From Limnothrix sp. FACHB-406 (GTDB lineage Bacteria > Cyanobacteriota > Cyanobacteriia > CACIAM-69d), in assembly GCF_014698235.1 (NCBI RefSeq), contig NZ_JACJSP010000002.1, forward strand, positions 352,773-416,772: a stretch of DNA of 64,000 nucleotides, in the 5' to 3' direction. The first letter of the stretch is position 1. Every line of letters begins with the position of its first letter. A program made the position numbers and the translations under genes. Below are positions 46,072 to 54,072 of this stretch, one piece after another. The notes beneath the pieces are model-generated. The model searched no databases and was not told where the DNA came from. It saw nothing but the letters and a program-made list of their open reading frames with translations.

Positions 46072-46851
46072 ATGGGCCTTTTCGATCGCGTCAGCCGCCT
46101 GATTCGGGCCAATGTCAACGACCTTGTGAACAAAGCCGAGGATCCCGAAAAAATCCTTGAGCAATCGATCATCGACATGCAAGAAGACCTGGTGCAAATG
46201 CGCCAGGCCGTTGCCCGGGCGATCTCCGCTCAACAAAAAATTCAGCAGCAATATAACCAGGCCCAAAGTGAGGCCAACCTGTGGCAACAACGCGCCCAAC
46301 TGGCTCTGCAAAAAGGCGATGAAAGCTTGGCTCGCGAAGCCCTCAACCGCAAAAAGGTGCAGACCGAAGCTGCCACCGCCCTCAAGGGCCAACTGGATCA
46401 GCAAGTGGGGATGGTGGATCAGCTCAAGCGCAACCTGATCGCCCTGGAAGGGAAGATTTCGGAAGCCAAAACCAAGAAAGACATGCTCAAGGCCCGGGCC
46501 CAAGCCGCCAAGGCCAACGAGCAACTGCAAGGGGCCCTCAGCTCCATGAACACCGGCAGCGCCATGTCCGCCTTTGAGCGGATGGAAGAAAAGGTGCTGG
46601 AAATGGAAGCCCGCTCCACGGCAGCGTTGGAACTGAGCGGCGTTTCGTTGGAGCAACAATTTGCATCCCTGGAAGCCGGTAGCGATGTGGATGATGAACT
46701 GGCGGCAATGAAGGCGCAAATGTTGGGTGGTTCCTCAACGCCAGCGGGGGCCCTGCCGGCCAGCAATGCCGCACCAGCTACGGAGGCAAAAGACGCGGCG
46801 ATCGATGCCGAGTTGGAAGCCCTGCGCCGTCAGCTCAACGACACCAAGTAG
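46072..46851 (+). CDS. vipp1: VIPP1/IM30, thylakoid membrane maintenance protein
   Basis: 259 residues from ATG 46072. The N-terminal amphipathic helix MGLFDRVSRLIRANVNDLVN and the coiled-coil core are the PspA fold. After residue 215 there is a linker rich in Ala, Ser and Pro and a final helix AIDAELEALRRQLNDT, the C-terminal extension that separates VIPP1 from PspA. It is needed in cyanobacteria and chloroplasts for thylakoid formation and protection. The tandem with the shorter paralogue upstream suggests an old duplication. Confidence 0.93.
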   Translation: MGLFDRVSRLIRANVNDLVNKAEDPEKILEQSIIDMQEDLVQMRQAVARAISAQQKIQQQYNQAQSEANLWQQRAQLALQKGDESLAREALNRKKVQTEAATALKGQLDQQVGMVDQLKRNLIALEGKISEAKTKKDMLKARAQAAKANEQLQGALSSMNTGSAMSAFERMEEKVLEMEARSTAALELSGVSLEQQFASLEAGSDVDDELAAMKAQMLGGSSTPAGALPASNAAPATEAKDAAIDAELEALRRQLNDTK

Positions 46852-46890
46852 GCAGGACACCAAAACCGCCAAACCAAAACCGCGATTGAG

Positions 46891-46921
46891 TCCGGGTGGG
46901 GGCGTGCGGCCGTGCGCCCCT
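46891..46921. repeat. Second copy of the dispersed hairpin repeat
   Basis: TCCGGGT followed by GGGGGCGTGCGGCCGTGCGC and CCCTA, a near copy of 37134-37166. It forms an inverted repeat of about 12 bases and lies 40 bases after the vipp1 stop. Confidence 0.6.
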
Positions 46922-47065
46922 ATGCGTTGCCCATGCAGTGGTGAATCAACGCATTTTGCGACCTAACCCGCAGGCGGCCGCCCCCTCGAAATATTGCCCT
47001 TACCGCCAAGACACCTGTGGATTTAAGATGCAAAAGGCGAATTTTCAGAAGCAAGGACAACGATC

Positions 47066-47413
47066 GTGAGTCAAGTGCGAGTCATTTCGGATGCCGAATT
47101 TGAAAGCGACGTGCTGGGAGCCTCGGGAACGCCCGTTTTAGCGTATTTTTGGGCATCTTGGTGTGGGCCTTGCCGGTTGATGAGTCCGAGTGTGGAATGG
47201 GCGGCGACCACCTGGGGCGATCGGCTCCAGATCGTGAAATTGGAAGTGGATCCTAACCCCGTCAGCGTCAAACATTGCCAGGTGGAAGGGGTGCCCGCCC
47301 TGCGACTGTTTCAGGATGGCCAATTGCTGGACACCAGCGAAGGGGCCCTGACCAAGGAGAAGTTGGCGGACTTCCTCAAGCCGCATGTGGGCGCAGTGCC
47401 CAGCGCGGTTTGA
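47066..47413 (+). CDS. Thioredoxin-like protein
   Basis: 115 residues from a GTG with AAGGAC eight bases upstream. The active site is WASWCGPCRLMSP (Cys33 and Cys36), and the cis-proline lies in VEGVPALRLF. It would reduce disulfides of target proteins using ferredoxin or NADPH via a thioredoxin reductase. Sequence is divergent from the main m-type TrxA (FWASWCGPC rather than FWAEWCGPC, short tail AVPSAV). No signal peptide, so cytosolic. The aminotransferase gene follows by 34 bp. Confidence 0.9.
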   Translation: MSQVRVISDAEFESDVLGASGTPVLAYFWASWCGPCRLMSPSVEWAATTWGDRLQIVKLEVDPNPVSVKHCQVEGVPALRLFQDGQLLDTSEGALTKEKLADFLKPHVGAVPSAV

Positions 47414-47447
47414 GGATCATCGCAGCAGCATCCTGAGGCTTCAATCC

Positions 47448-48635
47448 ATGCAATTTGCCGATCGACTGAAACCGCTGCAATTTAACGTGTTTGCGGAAAT
47501 GGATCGGGCGAAGGCTGCGGCGGCTGAAACCCACGAAATTGTGGATTTATCGCTGGGATCGGTGGACTTGCCCACTTCGCCCCACGTGCTGGCGGCGATC
47601 GGGGAAGCGCTTCAGGATCCCAGCACCCACGGCTACCAACTCTTTCGCAATACGGCGGCCTTCCGACAGGCAGTGGCCGATCGCTACGAACGGCAATTTG
47701 GCCTGGCGATCGACCCGGAAACGGAAGTGCTGGCCTTAATTGGCTCCCAGGAAGGAACCGCTCACTTACCCCTGGCGGTTTTAAACCCGGGGGATGTGGC
47801 CCTGTTGGGCGATCCGGGCTATCCCTCCCACTACGGCGGCGTGCATTTGGCGGGCGGTGAGGTTTATCCGATGCCGCTACTGGCAAAACATGGCTATCTG
47901 CCCCAGTTTGATCAAATTCCGCCGGCCGTGGTCGATCGGGCACGGCTGATGGTGCTGAACTATCCCCACAACCCAACCACAGCGGTCGCTAACCTGGACT
48001 TTTTTCAGCGGGCGGTGGCGTTTTGTCAGCAGCACGGCATTGTGCTGATTCATGACTTTGCTTACGACGGGATGGCCTTTGGCGATCGCCCGCCGTCGGT
48101 GCTGCAAGCGGATCCAGAAAAGACGGTTTCGATCGAGTTTTTCACCCTGTCCAAGGCCTTCAACATGGGCGGCTTTCGGGCGGGCTATGCCATCGGGAAC
48201 CGCGACCTGATTTCGGCCCTGCGCAGTGTCAAGGCCGCCGTGGACTTTAACCAATACCAGGGCATCTTGAGGGGGGCGATCGCAGCGCTTCAGGGGCCCC
48301 AAGCCGATGTGCAAGAACGGTTAGCCATTTTTCGCGATCGCCGGGATGCGTTTGTGGCCGCCATGAATCGGATTGGTTGGCCCCTGGAAACGCCCCAAGC
48401 AACTATGTTCGCCTGGGCTAAGTTGCCGCCGCCTTGGGAAAACCAGTCGATCGAATTCTGTAAGCAACTGGTGGCTGCCACGGGAATCGCCGTGGCCCCG
48501 GGGGTGGGCTTTGGCCCTTCCGGTGAAGGTTATGTGCGTTTTGCGCTGGTGCAAACCCCGGAACAGTTGGCGCTTTCGGTTGATCGCATCGCCGCCTTTC
48601 TCAAAACTACTCTCAAAACTGCCGCGTTTGCATAA
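47448..48635 (+). CDS. PLP-dependent aminotransferase (class I/II)
   Basis: 395 residues from ATG 47448; the frame is open upstream into the thioredoxin gene. Fold type I motifs: GSQEGTAHLPLAVLNPGD, the NYPHNPTTAV loop, IHDFAYDGMAFGD with the pyridine-N Asp, and TLSKAFNMGGFRAGYAIGN with Lys236 as the Schiff base. The SKAFNM and PSHYGGVHLAGG features recall the LL-diaminopimelate and aspartate/alanine aminotransferase group. Substrate cannot be fixed. Likely cotranscribed with the thioredoxin-like gene. Confidence 0.9.
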   Translation: MQFADRLKPLQFNVFAEMDRAKAAAAETHEIVDLSLGSVDLPTSPHVLAAIGEALQDPSTHGYQLFRNTAAFRQAVADRYERQFGLAIDPETEVLALIGSQEGTAHLPLAVLNPGDVALLGDPGYPSHYGGVHLAGGEVYPMPLLAKHGYLPQFDQIPPAVVDRARLMVLNYPHNPTTAVANLDFFQRAVAFCQQHGIVLIHDFAYDGMAFGDRPPSVLQADPEKTVSIEFFTLSKAFNMGGFRAGYAIGNRDLISALRSVKAAVDFNQYQGILRGAIAALQGPQADVQERLAIFRDRRDAFVAAMNRIGWPLETPQATMFAWAKLPPPWENQSIEFCKQLVAATGIAVAPGVGFGPSGEGYVRFALVQTPEQLALSVDRIAAFLKTTLKTAAFA

Positions 48636-48779
48636 ACCGCTTCGCCAGCCAATTACCAGGTATAACCGCAGAGGTTGACCTGAGTGATCGGCTGCTCGAA
48701 AACTGCCCAAAAACTGGTCAAAGGTAGGTCAAGAGTAGATCAACACTCAACACATAGACCAATTTTTCGCCCTCAGTCC

Positions 48780-49952
48780 CTACCAAGGATTGCTGAAGGT
48801 GCGCACCGGTCGCCCACCGATGTTGGATTGGGATGGCTGTGTCACGGGTTCCGGAGCCACGGCCGGCTGGTTGGGCGGCGGGGCGATCGCGGGGCTGTTG
48901 GGAACCGTGTTGTAACCGGCGTTTAAGGGCACACCAGAACCCGTGGAACCATAGCCCGGCATCGGAGCTGTTGGGATTTTGGGCAAGGTGCTGCCCGCCG
49001 TTGCCGGGCCAGAGCCATAGCTGGGATAACCGGTGGGGCTGCCAAAGCCGCCATAGTTCCCATTGTCGGCCCCAGCATTGGGAACCGCCACATTCGGTAG
49101 TGCGGGATTGGTTGTGCCGCTGCCGATGGTGGAAGTTGTGCCGCTGGAACCCGTCACGGGAACCGTCGGAGTGGTGGTGTTAGGGCTGGTGGTGGGGGTT
49201 GTGCTGCTGGAATCGCTGCTGCCATCACCGTTGTTGAGGTAGAGGCGATCGAGCGCCGCTTGCAGGGGACTCACGGGCTGGCCGGTGGTTGTCCCATTGC
49301 CATTGAGCATGGTCGAGCTTCCCCCCACGCTGTAGGTACTGCCATTGGCACTGGCTGCCCGGGGGTCATTGCTCAAAAATTGATTCACCGCCCTTGGGGC
49401 CAAACCGCTGCCCTCGCCACCGCGCGATCGACTGCCCACGGGGCCCGCCGAACCGCCACTGAGCAACTGCAAAATATCCGCCAGCTCAGAGTTGGTATTG
49501 TTCGCCGTTTTTTCTTCATTCTGGCGATCGCGGTTATTGCGATTGTTCCGGCGCTGGTTTTGGGGCAGGGTTAGCTCCGTTGCCAACACATTAGACGAGT
49601 CAATATCAGCCGCCACCGAATCATCATCGGGTTGGGACTCCAGAATCGAGAGCCAATCCACCTTGTCCGGCTCAGGTTCGGCATTAGTCCAGCGATCGGG
49701 ATTTTTCCAAAAAACCCAAGCCCCCAAGGTCGCCATCGAAATCGCCATGGCCGGCAACCAGATGAAGGGTTCACCCAACCAGCGCAGATTTCTCAGCACC
49801 AGCGTTAGGCTGAAGGTTTCGCGCAGTTGCGACACCCAACCCTCATGGGTTCCTGGCTCATGGGTTCCTGAGTGCGCCTTGTGGCCATGATGACCCGCCG
49901 GGTGATGGCTCGATGGGTGATGGCCCGATGAGTGATGGTGATGCTCGGACAT
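48780..49952 (-). CDS. His-rich, low-complexity single-pass membrane protein
   Basis: 390 residues from ATG 49950-49952; an ATG four codons earlier is possible. Residues 1-37 carry about 15 His (HHHHSSGHHPSSHHPAGHHG), a possible metal-binding tail. One hydrophobic helix (about 61-82, PFIWLPAMAISMATLGAWVF) follows. The remainder is disordered: Asn/Arg/Asp, then Ser/Thr/Gly/Pro/Asn repeats, ending in IGGRPVRTFSNPW. I know no family. Codon use is like the neighbours. The orientation of the His tail, inside or out, is not clear. Confidence 0.7.
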   Translation of the reverse strand: MSEHHHHSSGHHPSSHHPAGHHGHKAHSGTHEPGTHEGWVSQLRETFSLTLVLRNLRWLGEPFIWLPAMAISMATLGAWVFWKNPDRWTNAEPEPDKVDWLSILESQPDDDSVAADIDSSNVLATELTLPQNQRRNNRNNRDRQNEEKTANNTNSELADILQLLSGGSAGPVGSRSRGGEGSGLAPRAVNQFLSNDPRAASANGSTYSVGGSSTMLNGNGTTTGQPVSPLQAALDRLYLNNGDGSSDSSSTTPTTSPNTTTPTVPVTGSSGTTSTIGSGTTNPALPNVAVPNAGADNGNYGGFGSPTGYPSYGSGPATAGSTLPKIPTAPMPGYGSTGSGVPLNAGYNTVPNSPAIAPPPNQPAVAPEPVTQPSQSNIGGRPVRTFSNPW

Positions 49953-50308
49953 AGTTAGGGTCACCGGAGCAGGATCAGAGAGTGGTTGGAGCGTCGATCG
50001 GGGTTGGGGAGGCTGAACGAGAGCCGCTGGACAGAGACGGCGGAGAAGTGAGCGAAAACCCTAGACGAGAACGAGCCTTGGAGCGATGGCCCAGTTTTAG
50101 GTAACAATTACTGCCTCCATTCTATCGGGTCTGGCAACCCTGCAGCCAGGGCCCAACCCCAAAGCCCCTCTGTCGCTGGGGCCCGCCCCCTCAATTCGCC
50201 ATTACCCAAACGGAGAACCGACACCAGCGATCGCCCCAAACGGCCCAACCTTGGTTTAGGGTGGCTTCTGGCTGATCAGTTGCCGGGAATCCCGAAAGGT
50301 TTGGTTGG
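49953..50308. other. Divergent intergenic region
   Basis: 356 bases between the His-rich protein gene and the membrane protein gene. ATTACTGCCTCCATTCTATC near 50108 is AT-richer than the rest. No recognisable operator or RNA. Confidence 0.35.
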
Positions 50309-52039
50309 ATGAAAAACGCATGGGCTTGGATAGGGGCGCGATCGGGCGATCGGCGCTGGAGCATGGTGCTCAGTGGAGCCATGGCGTTGTTTTATGGCTG
50401 GCAGTCGGTGCAGTGGGCCACACGCAATCCCTATATCGTGCAAGACGATGTGCGCCAGCATGTGTTTTGGGCCTTTCGTTACCTGGATCCTGGCCTCTTC
50501 CCCGGCGACTGGATCGCTGACTATTACCAATCCGTTGCTCCCCTGGGCTATCAGTGGCTCTATCACGGAGCGGCCCTCCTCGGCTGGGATCCCCTAACGG
50601 TCAGTAAATATTGGCCGGTGATTTTGGGGCTGGTGACCACGGCGCTGACCTGGCGCGTGATGATTCGGCTGTTGCCCGTGCCGTGGGTGGCCCTGCTGGG
50701 TTGCATTTTGGTGAATCAAAGCCTGTGGATGGAGGATGATTTGGCCTCATCCACGCCGCGAGCCTTTGCCACGCCCCTGGTGTTGGCGGTGATGGATGCG
50801 CTGCTGAGTCGATCGCTCTGGGGCTGTTTAGGGGCGATCGCCCTCAGCGGTTTGTTTTATCCAATGGTGGCGGTGGTGGCGGCGGCGGCCCTGACTGTGA
50901 ATTTGGGTCGGCGCTGGTGGGCCACCCGTCGGGGGCGATCGCATCCCGAGACCCTGACTCCCCTGGACTGGCGCTTGGCGATCGGGGGCATTGCCATGGC
51001 CATTGCGGTGTTGTTGCCGGAACTGTTCACCAGCAGCGAGTTTGGCCCCGTGATCAGCCGATCCCAAGCCGCCGCCCTGCCGGAATTTAACTTTGTGGGC
51101 AATGAATACGGGCGATCGTTCTTCTTTCACCCCAATCCGCTGATTTTTTGGCTGTTTGCCCCCCGTAGCGGTTTCCTGTGGGTGGGATTTGTGCCCCCGA
51201 TCGCCCTGGCGGCCTTGGCCTTGCCCCGTTGGTTGAGCCGGCCCGCCCGCGCCCGTCAATTTCCCCTAGCCAGTCGCCTTTCGCCTCACTTAGCCATGCT
51301 GGGGGATTGGGTTTGGGGTGGGTTGGGTCTGTTTCTCGCAGCCCATGCCCTGCTGTTTCGGTTGTATTTACCCAATCGCTATGGCTATGTGCCCTTGCGG
51401 GTGGTGTTGCCAGTGGCGGGGGCGATCGCCCTGGGCCTGTGGCTCGATCGGCAAATGCGAGCCACCCAACCCCAAAAACCGCGCTGGTTCTGGCCCCTGG
51501 TGAGCCTTGTTCTCAGCCTGTCGATCGTTGTGCCCATGGTTCCTAACTTGGCCGTGTCCAGCCAATTGCAAATGGAAGGACGCATGGCCGAAGTCTATGA
51601 ATTTCTGCAAAAACAACCGAAGGATACCCTAGTGGTTTCCTTATCCAAGGAAGCGGATTTCATTCCGATCTTTGCCCGGCGATCGATTCTCGCCAGCCGC
51701 GAATTTGCCCTGCCTTACCATTGGGGCTATTACCGAGTTTTGCGCCAACGCATTGAAGACACCATCCGCGCTCAATACACCAGCAACCTATCGGAGGTGC
51801 AAGCTTTTTTGCGGAAATATCAAGTGAATTTCTGGTTATTAGAACCCTGGTCACTCTCAAAGCCTGACTTGGCAGATAACACTTGGTTACAGCAATTTCA
51901 GCCGCTCATTCAAGACGTGAGCGATCGGCTCGATCGCGGTGAAACTCCAGCTTTGGAACGGGCGATCGCTCCCTGTTCTGTCCTCGAAAACAAGCGCCTC
52001 CAACTGCTCGATGCTCGCTGCATTTTGCAACTGCCCTAA
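50309..52039 (+). CDS. Polytopic membrane protein, possible GT-C glycosyltransferase
   Basis: 576 residues with about ten to eleven membrane helices. The first outside loop has YIVQDDVRQHVFWAFRYLDP, an acidic pair after the first helix as in GT-C enzymes that use lipid-linked sugars; WMEDDLASSTPRAFATPLVL is a second acidic loop. The last 150 residues are soluble (MAEVYEFLQKQPKDTLVVSL). I cannot place it in a named family; GT-C is inference from layout. Stands alone between two divergent or convergent neighbours. Confidence 0.72.
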   Translation: MKNAWAWIGARSGDRRWSMVLSGAMALFYGWQSVQWATRNPYIVQDDVRQHVFWAFRYLDPGLFPGDWIADYYQSVAPLGYQWLYHGAALLGWDPLTVSKYWPVILGLVTTALTWRVMIRLLPVPWVALLGCILVNQSLWMEDDLASSTPRAFATPLVLAVMDALLSRSLWGCLGAIALSGLFYPMVAVVAAAALTVNLGRRWWATRRGRSHPETLTPLDWRLAIGGIAMAIAVLLPELFTSSEFGPVISRSQAAALPEFNFVGNEYGRSFFFHPNPLIFWLFAPRSGFLWVGFVPPIALAALALPRWLSRPARARQFPLASRLSPHLAMLGDWVWGGLGLFLAAHALLFRLYLPNRYGYVPLRVVLPVAGAIALGLWLDRQMRATQPQKPRWFWPLVSLVLSLSIVVPMVPNLAVSSQLQMEGRMAEVYEFLQKQPKDTLVVSLSKEADFIPIFARRSILASREFALPYHWGYYRVLRQRIEDTIRAQYTSNLSEVQAFLRKYQVNFWLLEPWSLSKPDLADNTWLQQFQPLIQDVSDRLDRGETPALERAIAPCSVLENKRLQLLDARCILQLP

Positions 52040-52083
52040 TGCCATCAAAAATCCAAAAATAACCGGTAACTTGAGAAGCCGAA

Positions 52084-52650
52084 TTAGGTAAAGATCTCAG
52101 CTACTTTGAGGGTGAAATTGGCGAATAAGGGTGAAGTTAATTCGTCTTCGGCAAAGAGGGTATAGACCAGCTCTAAACGGGCTTGCGATCGCCGATAAAT
52201 CTCAACGGTTTGTTGTTGCCAATCCACGATCCAATATTCCCGCACACCAACTCGGGAATAGAGCTTTAATTTCACCTGGCGATCGCGCGCAATATCTTGG
52301 GAAGACTGGGAAATTGCTTCAACAACCAGCTCAGGAGCTGCTGTGAAATGACCTGACTCATCGACGCAGGTTGCCAGCTTCTCATTGCTAACCCACACCA
52401 GATCGGGAATGACGTTTTCTTCCCCGGTCAAGATGACACCCGGTGATTGCAGAACTTTGCCTTGCTTGTGTTGCCTAGCCCAGAGGGTCAAGAATGTGTG
52501 GAGGTTTCCTAGAGCATCCTGGTGTCTCCAATGGGGGGCGCGGGTCACGTATAGGTCTCCGTCGATGATTTCGTAGCGATCGCCGTTATTGGGGAAGAAT
52601 TCTAAATCGGCGGTTGTCCACCGATTTTTCGGGTCAGCATTGGCAACCAT
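52084..52650 (-). CDS. Uma2 family endonuclease-like protein (DUF820)
   Basis: 188 residues. The PD-(D/E)XK core is visible: RYEIIDGDLYV, VIPDLVWVSNEKLA with the Asp, PELVVEAISQSSQD with the Glu, then KLKLYSRVGVREYWIVDWQQ. Uma2 proteins are very abundant in cyanobacterial accessory regions; the nuclease activity is predicted and the role is unknown. Convergent with the membrane protein gene (44 bp gap). Marks the left edge of the accessory island. Confidence 0.9.
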   Translation of the reverse strand: MVANADPKNRWTTADLEFFPNNGDRYEIIDGDLYVTRAPHWRHQDALGNLHTFLTLWARQHKQGKVLQSPGVILTGEENVIPDLVWVSNEKLATCVDESGHFTAAPELVVEAISQSSQDIARDRQVKLKLYSRVGVREYWIVDWQQQTVEIYRRSQARLELVYTLFAEDELTSPLFANFTLKVAEIFT

Positions 52651-52806
52651 GGGGGTTATCGCTGGGTCGGTGACAGCGAGGCTGGGGCGTTATGTTGATT
52701 GTACTGATTTGGGCAGGGCGATCGCCGGTAGCGGTTGGCTAAAATGGTGAGGACTTGGGTTGCCGCTGTCGAGGTTGGTGATACATTCACGATTTGGAGG
52801 GTATCG

Positions 52807-53049
52807 ATGCAAATCACGATTACTTTGCCGCCGGATTTGGAGGGGTATTTGCTGCGCCAAGCGGCCCAGGCTAATCTCCCTTTGCCGTTGATTGTGCTAC
52901 AGATTCTTCGGCAGCTAGTCCAGATGCCACCAGTGATCACGACTCAGTGGCCGGGGGCGGTTTTGAATTATGAACCAAGTCCCGATTTTCCTGAGTTTGA
53001 GTCTGATCGCAGCGAGTTAATTGATCCCCAAGAAATAGAGTTATTTTGA
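52807..53049 (+). CDS. Antitoxin-like small protein upstream of a broken VapC
   Basis: 80 residues from ATG 52807. It starts with a ribbon-like strand MQITITLPPDLEGYLLRQAA and a helix, as in small DNA-binding antitoxins, and ends with an acidic tail DFPEFESDRSELIDPQEIEL that could wrap a toxin. The stop overlaps the next ATG in TGATG, the coupling seen in toxin-antitoxin pairs. Since the toxin frame is truncated, this is likely an orphan antitoxin. Confidence 0.68.
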   Translation: MQITITLPPDLEGYLLRQAAQANLPLPLIVLQILRQLVQMPPVITTQWPGAVLNYEPSPDFPEFESDRSELIDPQEIELF

Positions 53050-53117
53050 TGCGTTATCTTTTGGATACTTGCGTCATCAGTGATTTTATTATTGATGCCG
53101 AGACATTTGATTTTTGA
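53049..53117 (+). pseudogene. Truncated VapC (PIN domain) toxin, 22 codons
   Basis: The frame starts at the ATG overlapping the antitoxin stop and reads MRYLLDTCVISDFI, the standard VapC N-terminus with the first catalytic Asp, then runs into unrelated IIDAETFDF and a stop at 53115-53117. A full VapC has about 130 residues. The rest is missing, replaced after about 30 bases by the end of a convergent DUF3368 gene, so it looks like a deletion or recombination joint near 53090. Confidence 0.72.
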
Positions 53118-53146
53118 GAAGATCCTTAGTCTAAATAATCTGATTT

Positions 53147-53626
53147 TCACTCCAATATTTGTTTGAGTAAATCTGGAGCAATCCGAAAGCCGGCTTGATG
53201 AATGAGATTGTTGATTGCTACTGGCAAGGATTCAAGCTGGCCGTCTTGTTCCGCTCGGAGCAAAATTCCCAAAATACCTGTTACTTGCAATCCCAAAGAT
53301 TTAGCTGTTTTTCGACCTTCTCGCTCGTCCAAGAGTATCCAGTCAGCATTGAGTTCTAGCGCGAGGGAAATTGCTTCGGATTCTCCTTGATCGAGAGTTT
53401 GCTTTAGCAGTCGAGTCAAGGACTGATCATGAGCTTCTTGAACTTCAATCCATCCTGAGGTGATCGCGTCTTGAATAATCGCAGATCCAGGACGATTTTC
53501 GCTGATTTTTAGTTCTTCTACAACAGCTTTGGGAATGAGGACTTTGCCAAATTGCTGTTGCAAAAGAAAAAGTTGATTAATGATAGCCAAGTTCAAAATT
53601 GGCGAGGTGTTGCTAACGACTAGCAT
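53147..53626 (-). CDS. DUF3368 (PIN-like) toxin
   Basis: 159 residues from ATG 53624-53626, overlapping the antitoxin gene by 14 bases. MLVVSNTSPILNLAIINQLF is the DUF3368 start; the acidic residues of the PIN-like site continue in LDQGESEAISLALEL and ADWILLDEREGRKTAKSLGL, and GILGILLRA is typical. DUF3368 proteins pair with UPF0175 antitoxins and are predicted ribonucleases. AT-richer than the host average. Confidence 0.88.
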   Translation of the reverse strand: MLVVSNTSPILNLAIINQLFLLQQQFGKVLIPKAVVEELKISENRPGSAIIQDAITSGWIEVQEAHDQSLTRLLKQTLDQGESEAISLALELNADWILLDEREGRKTAKSLGLQVTGILGILLRAEQDGQLESLPVAINNLIHQAGFRIAPDLLKQILE

Positions 53627-53864
53627 AAGCGAGGTCATCGTCTAGTTCTTCATGGCTGTAATGTCGCAGAATTCCGCGTTGGGCAAGTAGTTGGCCGAAG
53701 TCGTATTTATCCATTTCAGCAAGTTCGCGGGCTTTGCCGAAGGCCAGCAGGTTTTGGGCATAGAGGGCGATCGCGAGTTCGCGCCGTAGTTCGCGCTCGA
53801 TGCGGGGTTCTGGTAGGCGAATGGCTTGAACAATTGAATCGGGAATTGAGAGTTGTAGTCCCAT
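53613..53864 (-). CDS. UPF0175 antitoxin
   Basis: 83 residues from ATG 53862-53864; a longer open frame upstream lacks family sequence. MGLQLSIPDSIVQAIRLPEP, RELRRELAIALYAQNLLAFG, KARELAEMDKYDFGQLLAQR and the tail YSHEELDDDLAYA match UPF0175, a DNA-binding family that partners DUF3368 toxins. It is the first gene of the pair and would repress its own promoter in the 208-bp gap shared with the CHAT gene. Confidence 0.9.
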   Translation of the reverse strand: MGLQLSIPDSIVQAIRLPEPRIERELRRELAIALYAQNLLAFGKARELAEMDKYDFGQLLAQRGILRHYSHEELDDDLAYASR

Positions 53865-54072
53865 GATTTTTGGGCGATCGCCTGCTGCCTGTTGGTCTGT
53901 GGTTTGCGGCGATCTTAGCACCGCTGAAAGGAGGGAGGCAGGGCGATCGATTAGCTCTGGGGGGTGATGGTTGGGGGCTTGGCTCACAAAGGCGCTGGGC
54001 AGTGAGGGGAATGGGGCGCTAGGGTGGGGGCAGCGTTTTGGTGATGATTCACCGAGGGATTGAGGCGGCCCC

